This document shows, piece after piece, positions 54,001 through 61,073 of a stretch of DNA of 64,000 nt; the stretch's first letter is position 1; each line of letters starts with the position of its first letter. This DNA is from Algoriphagus pacificus (GTDB lineage: Bacteria; Bacteroidota; Bacteroidia; Cytophagales; Cyclobacteriaceae). The notes under the pieces are model-generated. The model did no database searches and was not told the origin of the DNA. It was given only the letters and a program-made list of their open reading frames with translations. The stretch covers positions 1 through 64,000 of the forward strand of contig NZ_JAFKCU010000007.1 of NCBI RefSeq assembly GCF_017254845.1, read 5' to 3'. The position numbers and the translations under genes are program-made.

Positions 54001-56604
54001 CCTCCGAGAATTTGTTTAGACCCGGACTTGGGAGGCGGAGCTCTTTTCGAAGGTGCTGGCGAGCCTGATATTGATAGTTATTTCTATACAATCACCGATG
54101 AAAATGGTGTAGTAGTGCTGGATAATTTTGGTGGACCAGGTGATCAGTTCCAAACCTATGAACATATCTTCACTGAACCTGGACTATATACTGTTGACCT
54201 AAGAGTTGATCGATGCGGAGATCCAACTTACTATGAAGCAAGTATGGAAGTACGGGTTGATGCTCCTCCAGTTTTAACGCTAGTTGATGATGTTACTTTA
54301 TGTTCGGGAGCACCAGTTACTTTGACAGCAATCGACGGATATGACCCAGCTGAAGGAATCTATGACTTTCAATGGACAAATGCTGCAGGTCAGGTTTTTG
54401 GAGATGAAAACTCAAATGAAATCACTGTTGAGGAGGAAAGCATTTACACTGTGACCGTTTCTTACAGACTTCCTGAAGGCCTTTCTGAAGAAGAAGCATT
54501 GCTTTATGAAACCTGTCCTTCGACTGCTGAGGTTTTCGTTGGTCCTGCATTTGAATTTGATTTGACCCAAACTTCAACAGAAGTTTGTTACGAGGAAACA
54601 ACGGTAGTTTTTGCTCCAAACACTCCTATTTCCGGCGAATGGTTTTATACATTGGATGGTGATCCTAACAGGACCTCTTTGGGAGTATTTTTCGAATTGG
54701 AATTATTCATCAATACACTTCCAGGTCCAGGCCAATATGAAATCATTTTTGTCACACAAGATCCAATTCTGGAAGGCTGTACTGTAGAGAAAAAGCTGGA
54801 CTTAATCGTAAATGAACTACCCATATTTACGGCTGTTCAAACAACTCCAGCCACTGATTGTAATTCGGCGGATGGATCTTTTGAAATTACCATGCAGGGT
54901 ACGGCGCAGACTTTAACAGTTTTGGAAACCGGAGAAACCTTCTCCAATATTTCTGCAGGCAATACCGTATCTGTAAGCAATTTGCTTCCTGGGGTGTATA
55001 CCATCGAAGCAGAAAACAGTTTTGGATGTCTATATACCGGGACAGTCACCATAGAAAACAGTAATCCACCGGCAGGTTTTGAATACACAGTTTCAACTCA
55101 AGATGAAGTCTGTAGTCCTTTGGGTGTAGAAAATGGGGTTCTTATCATAGATTTCACAACATCTCCTCAATCTGGAAGCTATACTGTAACAAGACAAGGG
55201 GACGGACAGGTTTTCACAGGAACATTTACAAACACCTCTCAAGTCTTGATAAATGTACCTTATGGTGAATATGCTGTGGAGATCCAAGATCCAACCAATT
55301 GTGCGATTCCTGATCCTGACATTTATACGATCAATCAGAAGTTCCAAGTGGTATTCTCTGTGCCATCAGATTTTACCGCCTGCGAAAGTTTCACCTTTAC
55401 ACCAGATTCTCCAGAGACGCTTAATTATACGGTAACCAATATTTCCGGAGGTACTGTAGCTCCTAATGATGATGGAAGTTTTACAATAACCCAGAGTGGC
55501 ACCTATACAGTATTAGCAGAAGATCCGACGGGAGAGGATTGCCCGAAGGAGCTAGAAATGATCGCAAACATTACCCAGCCTATTGACTTTGAGGTTTCAG
55601 AACCAATCATTGATTGTCAAGTAGGTGTCAGGTATGAAGCCATTTTGAATAACGCCCTTCCTGAAGATGTTATTTTCCTATGGAAAGATGAGGGAGGAAT
55701 CATTGTCGGTCGCTCACAAACATTTACTCCAAGCAGATCCGGAAATTATACTTTAGAGGTTCAGCCAATCGCTGGAGGTCTTTGCCCAGTTGATAAAAAA
55801 CCATTTGAGGCAGTAGTCTTGACCGAAAGTCTTGAAGTGGCACTCGATGTGGTTCCTTTCTGTGCGGATCAAACCAGCACCACCATTACAGTTGTTGCTG
55901 ATTTGAGTAATGTGGCAGAAATTGAATGGTATTCTGTTCAGGGAAATACGCGAACAAGGATTCCTGCTTTTGACAATCTTCCTATCATTGAAGTATCTCA
56001 AGAAGGCACCTATGAAGTTTTATTGAGAAGTGCTGCAGGATGTGATTTGGGAAGAGCAAATGGAGTAGTTGCCAAATCTGTTATTATTCCACCTGTGATA
56101 CCTACTTCAATTACGATCTGTGCTTTAGAAGGAGTAACCGAGAGTATAGATCCTGGAGATTACGATAATTATTCTTGGCAGTTAAATGGAGAGGAAATCT
56201 CTCAGGACGCAATATTCACTCCTACCTTGCCAGGGATTTATACGCTTGTCGTTTCTGACAACCTGGGCTGCGAATACATTGCTACCATGGAGGTTATTGA
56301 AGATTGCGCTCTTAAAATTTCTTTTCCAAATGGAGTTGTCTTAGATGATCCAACAAGAAATTTCATTTTGTATGCCAATGAATACATAGACTATGTAGAG
56401 GTTTATATTTACAACCGATGGGGTGAATTGATCTTCTATTGTAATCACGAAAATGTGGAACCGGCTCAGGCATTTTGCCCTTGGGATGGACAATTGAATG
56501 GAAAATTTGTGCCAAACGGAACATATGCAGTCGTTGTGAAGTTGACTAGTGAAGACCAAAATATCACTCAAAAAATCACCAAAGCGATTACAGTAATTCA
56601 ATAA
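51097..56604 (+). CDS. Giant secreted T9SS cargo protein with two propellers, Ig/PKD modules and type-B CTD
   Basis: A 1835-residue protein from the ATG at 51097 (MKSNPKSIRFKYIFTLLALF, Sec signal); an in-frame ATG at 50971 adds a cysteine-containing segment before the signal and is rejected. Two beta-propeller-like regions open it, about residues 30-390 (NEWIFGSCDTGASNYLSF) and 580-960 (NNIWYFGDGAGLDF), split by a PKD-like domain. From about residue 964 come repeated Ig/PKD modules, including one copy of the 240-residue module shared with the next giant genes (nt about 55350-56060). The last 98 residues are a T9SS type-B sorting domain (EVYIYNRWGELIFYC, CPWDGQLNGKFVPNGTY). It is exported to the surface, probably through the divergent PorP/SprF partner, as an adhesin or gliding component. 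Confidence 0.9.
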   Translation: MKSNPKSIRFKYIFTLLALFTLLGIESKVFSQGFNENEWIFGSCDTGASNYLSFGKGGSPTVQSLPNTVLLGKNNSAIAIDPITGQPLFQTNGELVYDFSQAPIEGSAPGLNGNVDSAQQVATGFLEYDPNGNKLFYIFYISLGGELQYSLVDMNAPGQATGNERPLGEVISKDISMGNASGALLVVKSSSSPSYLISFNGGNLVSQRLDAGEGNFTTTDTQSLPFMPERIIFNEETGKLILIPADSSDPITVMDFNTGSGTFSNPTPISNITGSGNYGGADFSPDGSYIYYSLGNQLFRVPADNLSAAPEEIPLTAGLEAVYDVKVGPDGSLYYIYEETAGGPQLIGRVTNPDEPDLSLFTLEEDPFMGADFCGRIFPVFAPNADINPSVDFTWDPEMPCANNPVQLNSTVTPENYSPASYSWEFSPPLTDSDGNPIDADYTQQHFLIPADAAQGTDITVTLTVTYEDGETQTSTKTIPLTENNLEANFTPSDTTLCMTCIDIGPLLMAQAAGQDGEAPDTGGGSNYEYFWSNYRDEGWGTRQENEVCLPGLYWALVREPGSSCYAYAEIRIKIWDMDDQSNNIWYFGDGAGLDFNPDPDDPDAPTPRPIANRHPQNIPAGTTTISDQTGQVLFFTDGATVWDLNGNVMENGDSIGGDNTSSQSVLAVPVPDEQTLFYLFTTQQSSNGTNEVSYSLVDIKAENQTGVGNVVTKNNFLFSPSTEHTAAFNAGDTTWMMFHELGNNTFRAYPVSSLGIGQPVLSSVGSNHGFNSGVGAMKFNSDGDKVAVTISEGGCNKLEIFNFDQDTGEMTEYARIDLGCDGDVYGLEFSEDGDKVLVSFRNGGPGIQEFNIKPVDNDDPDAAVCPSCFDGASTRAEIEACINSTKKTVSQTSGLDLGALQIGPNGQIYVAVVGDNRIGQINVGTGCNSSSTFTLDGVEPMPGTSNLGLPSFVQNSGSSIPEPALSGPPRICLDPDLGGGALFEGAGEPDIDSYFYTITDENGVVVLDNFGGPGDQFQTYEHIFTEPGLYTVDLRVDRCGDPTYYEASMEVRVDAPPVLTLVDDVTLCSGAPVTLTAIDGYDPAEGIYDFQWTNAAGQVFGDENSNEITVEEESIYTVTVSYRLPEGLSEEEALLYETCPSTAEVFVGPAFEFDLTQTSTEVCYEETTVVFAPNTPISGEWFYTLDGDPNRTSLGVFFELELFINTLPGPGQYEIIFVTQDPILEGCTVEKKLDLIVNELPIFTAVQTTPATDCNSADGSFEITMQGTAQTLTVLETGETFSNISAGNTVSVSNLLPGVYTIEAENSFGCLYTGTVTIENSNPPAGFEYTVSTQDEVCSPLGVENGVLIIDFTTSPQSGSYTVTRQGDGQVFTGTFTNTSQVLINVPYGEYAVEIQDPTNCAIPDPDIYTINQKFQVVFSVPSDFTACESFTFTPDSPETLNYTVTNISGGTVAPNDDGSFTITQSGTYTVLAEDPTGEDCPKELEMIANITQPIDFEVSEPIIDCQVGVRYEAILNNALPEDVIFLWKDEGGIIVGRSQTFTPSRSGNYTLEVQPIAGGLCPVDKKPFEAVVLTESLEVALDVVPFCADQTSTTITVVADLSNVAEIEWYSVQGNTRTRIPAFDNLPIIEVSQEGTYEVLLRSAAGCDLGRANGVVAKSVIIPPVIPTSITICALEGVTESIDPGDYDNYSWQLNGEEISQDAIFTPTLPGIYTLVVSDNLGCEYIATMEVIEDCALKISFPNGVVLDDPTRNFILYANEYIDYVEVYIYNRWGELIFYCNHENVEPAQAFCPWDGQLNGKFVPNGTYAVVVKLTSEDQNITQKITKAITVIQ

Positions 56605-56605
56605 C

Positions 56606-57358
56606 ATGTTAATACTTATTTCCCCTGCTAAGACTTTAGACTACAGCGTCCCCACATTAAAAGACCACACATTACCAGATTTTCAAACTGACGCACATTC
56701 TTTAGTTAGGATCATGAAAAAGAAATCTGCCAAGGAAATTTCCAGTTTGATGAATATCAGTGATTCTCTTGCCACGCTGAATGAGAAGCGCTACAAGACT
56801 TTTCAAAAGGAATTCAATTTTGACAATTCCAAACAGGCATTGTTAGCATTCAAAGGAGATGTATACACCAAAATAGAAGTTGAGGAGTATACGGAACATG
56901 ATTTTGACTTTGCACAAAATCATTTGAGAATACTTTCAGGTTTATATGGACTTCTTAAGCCTTTGGACTTGATCCAACCTTATCGCCTTGAAATGGGAAC
57001 CAAGCTAGAGAATAAAAAAGGAAAGAATCTTTATGAATTTTGGGATAAGAAAATAGCAAAGGCAATAAATCAAGTAGCAGAAGGTAAACCTATTGTTAAT
57101 CTAGCTTCGCAAGAATATTTCAAAGCTGTTGATCAAAAAAGCCTCAAGTCAAAAGTGATCACGATCCACTTCAAGGAATTTAAAGATGACAGTTACCAAG
57201 TTGTAGGCTTTTTTGCAAAACAGGCAAGAGGTATGATGACTAATTATGCAATTAAAAACAGGATTACAGATCCATTGCAACTCAAAGCCTTTAATCAGGA
57301 ACGTTATGAATTTTCTGAGAATCTGAGTTCAGAATTTGATTGGGTATTTGTTAGGTAA
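56606..57358 (+). CDS. yaaA: YaaA-family peroxide stress / DUF328 protein
   Basis: A 250-residue cytoplasmic protein of normal family length. Signatures: MLILISPAKTLDYSVPT at the start, GDVYTKIEVEEYTEHDFDFA, RILSGLYGLLKPLDLIQPYRLEMG, NLASQEYFKAV, and VVGFFAKQARGMMTNYAIKNR. E. coli YaaA lowers free iron and oxidative DNA damage under hydrogen peroxide. The start codon is one base after the stop of the giant T9SS gene, so translation may be coupled, and a terminator follows. This is an unexpected neighbour for a secreted adhesin. Confidence 0.95.
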   Translation: MLILISPAKTLDYSVPTLKDHTLPDFQTDAHSLVRIMKKKSAKEISSLMNISDSLATLNEKRYKTFQKEFNFDNSKQALLAFKGDVYTKIEVEEYTEHDFDFAQNHLRILSGLYGLLKPLDLIQPYRLEMGTKLENKKGKNLYEFWDKKIAKAINQVAEGKPIVNLASQEYFKAVDQKSLKSKVITIHFKEFKDDSYQVVGFFAKQARGMMTNYAIKNRITDPLQLKAFNQERYEFSENLSSEFDWVFVR

Positions 57359-57379
57359 ATAATCTAATTTTAAGTTGTT

Positions 57380-57412
57380 CCAGAGGCTGAAATCAGTCTC
57401 TGGATTTTTTTT
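57380..57412 (+). terminator. Rho-independent terminator after yaaA
   Basis: The stem CCAGAGGCTG / CAGTCTCTGG, with one G-T pair and a four-base loop, is followed by a run of eight T residues, 22 bases after the yaaA stop. It separates the first giant gene and yaaA from the second giant gene. Confidence 0.85.
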
Positions 57413-57468
57413 GGCTTGTATTAAGTAGTAGCTTAGAGGTCTGATTCTCACTCTTTTTATATAAGAAA

Positions 57469-60400
57469 TTGGATTTCGTCAGAAAAAAATCAATACGAGT
57501 TACTATTCCCCTAATGCTTCTTGCAATAGTAAGTATTGGTTTGTGCTTTTCTTATGTTATAGCGAAAAACCCAGAAAACAGAGACTTTTCAAACAGCAAA
57601 TTAGCAGACCCTGAACTCATTGGGCCTGAAAAACTATGCATGGTGTTCGGAAGTGTTATTGGTGAATTCTCCGGTGGGGGCAATCCAATTGAAGATGTTT
57701 ATTCTTGGGTAATCAAAGATGCTTCGGGTACAAAAGTGTTTTCAAGAAACGGAGGATATCCAACGATTACTTATACCTTTTCTAAACCTGGTAATTATTC
57801 AATTGAACTTCAAGTCAACCGAGGCATAGAATTTTTCCCTTTACTCAAAAAGAACATATCGGTCCTAAATTCTCCAGAAAGTAAACTAAATCCGAATTAT
57901 CAAATTTGTGGAAATGATCCATTGTCTCTAACAGCAATTGATAATTCTGACCCTGAGACACCCTTATTTACTTTTGAATGGCGGGATGAAAATGACCAAA
58001 TCATTGGAAATTCAAACACAATAAATATTTCTACTCCTGGAACATATTCTGTAGAGTATTATATTTTGAATTCTCTTGGAGAAAAAGACTGTACAAGAAC
58101 ATTAACAACAACAATTGTTGATTCATCTGATTTTGAAGTTCTAAGTGATCAAGATATTTTATGTCCTAATCAAACTGTCAATTTTTATTCAGACTCAGGA
58201 ATTATTGGAGATTGGTATTACCAAAAAGTAGGCACATCAGATAAAATCTTTATTGAAACAAATTCACAAATAATTATCAACCCAAATGTCAATTTGGTGG
58301 AGCCAGGAGAATATGAAATTATCTTAGAAGTAACTAATGATGACGTTTCTGGTTGTGTTAATAGTAAATCCAAAGTTTTAACCTACTATCCACTACCAGA
58401 TTTTACTGTATTAACACCTATAGCTTCTAGTGGATGCAATGTTCTTGATGGAAAAATTAGAATCCAAGCGATTACTGACTTAGACTATGTGTATATAGAA
58501 GGGACTTTTTATCAAACACCTTCAATTAAAGCAGGAGAAATTTTTGAAATACCCAGCTTAGAATCAGGAGCTTACAACTTAATTGCTGTTTTAGGAAATT
58601 GTATAAATTCATATGCTTCTGTTGTTCCACTTTCAAATCCCCCAAGTGATTTAGAGTATCAATTGATTGATGATTTTGGAGAATCTTGCTCAGAAACAGG
58701 TAAGTTGAATGGAGGCGTTTCATTGAATTTCATTAACGGTAATCAAGATGGGTACTACCGCGTTTTAAATGAAAAAGGAGGTACTTTTACAAGCGATAGT
58801 TTTTTAAATCAAGACACCATTCCTATCTCTCTCCCAGGAGGACGTTTTGTGATTGAAGTATTTAATCTTGATAGTTGTAATGTTCCAAAAAAAGAATTCA
58901 TTGAAATCCCTGGAAAAGATCAAGTCTCTTTTATAATTCCCTCAGAGCTTTCTATTTGCCAATCCTTTGATTTGATCCCTGAAACCTCTGAAGATTTGGA
59001 ATTTACATTAACCAAACCAGATGGTAGTGTGGAAATCAAACTAGCAGGAGATGGTTTTACTTTGGATCAAGCGGGCACCCACATTCTTCTTGGGAAAACA
59101 AGAACAGCAACAGATTTTTGTCCAACATTAAAGGAATTCAATGTTAAACTAGTTGATCCTGTTGAATTTGAACCAAGGCTTGTCCAGGAAAACTGTTTTG
59201 GTACCCGAACATTCGAAGCAAACATTTTTGGGAGAGATCCCTCAACTGTCATTTTTACTTGGTATAATGAATTAGATGAAATTGTTGGAAGAGGGCAATA
59301 TTTATTCCCAACTTCCCTCGGTGAATTTAAACTAGATGTTCAACCAGCAAATAGCGCTGCCTGTCCGATCCCTCCCAAAACCTTTCTGATTGAGGAACCA
59401 ATTCTTGAAGTTGATGTGACACTTACAAGCACTAAACTCTGCGAATTGGGACCAGGGGCAGTTCTTAATTTAGAAAGCACATTTCCTGATGAGATCACTG
59501 ATATCAATTGGAGGAGGTACGATGCTTCGGGAGCAATAGAAAATCTGGATCAATTTAAAGATCTCAAAGAAATTACAGTTTTTGATGATGGCGTTTATGA
59601 GGCTTCGGTATTCAGTATTATCCCAGAAATCGGGAAAGATTGTGAACTGGGAAGAAACTCGATTGAATTAAATTTCACTTTAGATCGAGTTGAATTTACA
59701 ATTCCTGATTCTCTTTCTATCTGTGAAACATTTGATATCATTCCTGAAACTACACAGCCGCTGCTATTTGAACTGACTCAACCGGATGGATCTATTGTAC
59801 AAAAGAATGCTGGAGAGCCCTTTACACTAGATCAAAATGGAATCTATAGCCTCTATGGATATGACCCAGAAGTAAGCTCTCCAAATTGCCCGGAAATCAA
59901 AGAATTTTATGTTCAGGTTAACCAGCCTATCCCATTTGAACCCGTTTTATTTAGTGAAGATTGTAATGGTGTCAAAGTCTATCAAGCAAAACTAACCGGA
60001 GCAACAGCTGCCGACGCAAACATTTCTTGGTACGACCCAAATGGAACGCTTGTCGGAACAGATGAATTCTTAACCTTAGATAATGTTTTTGGAACTTATG
60101 CTTTAGAAGTACAGCCAAAAAACAGTGAGCGGTGTGATTTATCACCGATGGAATTTGATGTTCCAGAACCAATTTTTAATGTAGATGTAAGCCTAATAGC
60201 AGCGGCTTTATGTCCTGATGCACCTGATGCAGCTATCTCTATTGAAACAGATTTTGATAAAGTAACCTTTATCGAATGGTGGTTTACGGACCTCAATGGA
60301 AACCAAACAGAATTGACCAACCAAAAAAATAAACCAGAGATTTTAGCAACTCAAGAAGGTACTTATGAAGCAAGAGTTTTTAATAATGTTCCTTGTTTGA

Positions 60401-60960
60401 TAGGTTCTGATCTAGTTTTACTTACTAGAAGTATGGATCAGGTTCGGCCTATTGTTGAGGAAAGTTATCAGGTATGCCCTCGCTATGAAATTGCTCCTAA
60501 CATTAACCCTGGAGATTTTGCAGCCTACGAATGGTACCACGAAGACAAATTGGTTTCGACTAGTGCAGCCTATAAGCCTTTGCTTGTTGGAAATTTTGAA
60601 TTGATTGTTTACAGTGCTGAAGGATGCGCGTATTCTACAACTTTTGAGACATTGGAAGAATGCGAGCTGAAAGTGGTATTCCCGAATGCTATTGAGCTTG
60701 ATAATCCGGATAAGAACTTTTTAATCTATACAAATTACCTAGTAGATGAACTTGAACTATGGATCTTTAATCAGTGGGGTCAATTGATCTACCATTGTAA
60801 AAACACAGAGCTGATAGATGAGGAATCTACCTGTGCTTGGGATGGCACTCTAAATGGGGAAAAAATACCCAATGGGGCCTATTCTATTCGAGTAAACTAT
60901 AGAAATTATGCTAAAAACATCAATGAAGAATACCTAGGATCATTGATGGTTATCGAATAG
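57469..60960 (+). CDS. Giant secreted T9SS cargo protein 2, with internal tandem duplication
   Basis: A 1163-residue protein. It starts at a TTG (57469) directly before a Sec-type segment (VTIPLMLLAIVSIGLCFSYV). The N-terminal domain (GPEKLCMVFGSVIGEFSGGG) matches residues about 964 onward of the first giant protein and the start of the third. It carries two copies of a module of about 250 residues: copy A about nt 58921-59660 (SELSICQSFDLIPET) and copy B about 59689-60410 (DSLSICETFDIIPET). The last 100 residues are a type-B sorting domain (LWIFNQWGQLIYHC, CAWDGTLNGEKIPNGAY). Surface-exported by the T9SS. Its size suggests a filament or adhesin; no enzyme motif is seen. Confidence 0.9.
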   Translation: MDFVRKKSIRVTIPLMLLAIVSIGLCFSYVIAKNPENRDFSNSKLADPELIGPEKLCMVFGSVIGEFSGGGNPIEDVYSWVIKDASGTKVFSRNGGYPTITYTFSKPGNYSIELQVNRGIEFFPLLKKNISVLNSPESKLNPNYQICGNDPLSLTAIDNSDPETPLFTFEWRDENDQIIGNSNTINISTPGTYSVEYYILNSLGEKDCTRTLTTTIVDSSDFEVLSDQDILCPNQTVNFYSDSGIIGDWYYQKVGTSDKIFIETNSQIIINPNVNLVEPGEYEIILEVTNDDVSGCVNSKSKVLTYYPLPDFTVLTPIASSGCNVLDGKIRIQAITDLDYVYIEGTFYQTPSIKAGEIFEIPSLESGAYNLIAVLGNCINSYASVVPLSNPPSDLEYQLIDDFGESCSETGKLNGGVSLNFINGNQDGYYRVLNEKGGTFTSDSFLNQDTIPISLPGGRFVIEVFNLDSCNVPKKEFIEIPGKDQVSFIIPSELSICQSFDLIPETSEDLEFTLTKPDGSVEIKLAGDGFTLDQAGTHILLGKTRTATDFCPTLKEFNVKLVDPVEFEPRLVQENCFGTRTFEANIFGRDPSTVIFTWYNELDEIVGRGQYLFPTSLGEFKLDVQPANSAACPIPPKTFLIEEPILEVDVTLTSTKLCELGPGAVLNLESTFPDEITDINWRRYDASGAIENLDQFKDLKEITVFDDGVYEASVFSIIPEIGKDCELGRNSIELNFTLDRVEFTIPDSLSICETFDIIPETTQPLLFELTQPDGSIVQKNAGEPFTLDQNGIYSLYGYDPEVSSPNCPEIKEFYVQVNQPIPFEPVLFSEDCNGVKVYQAKLTGATAADANISWYDPNGTLVGTDEFLTLDNVFGTYALEVQPKNSERCDLSPMEFDVPEPIFNVDVSLIAAALCPDAPDAAISIETDFDKVTFIEWWFTDLNGNQTELTNQKNKPEILATQEGTYEARVFNNVPCLIGSDLVLLTRSMDQVRPIVEESYQVCPRYEIAPNINPGDFAAYEWYHEDKLVSTSAAYKPLLVGNFELIVYSAEGCAYSTTFETLEECELKVVFPNAIELDNPDKNFLIYTNYLVDELELWIFNQWGQLIYHCKNTELIDEESTCAWDGTLNGEKIPNGAYSIRVNYRNYAKNINEEYLGSLMVIE

Positions 60961-61073
60961 CAAGATTTTTAAGACTACCTTTTTCTTTGGAATATTTTTT
61001 GCCTGCTTAGCACAGAATAAAATTGTAATGGCAAAAGCGCAATTTTTGCCCCCACCCTAAAAGAAATAAACCC

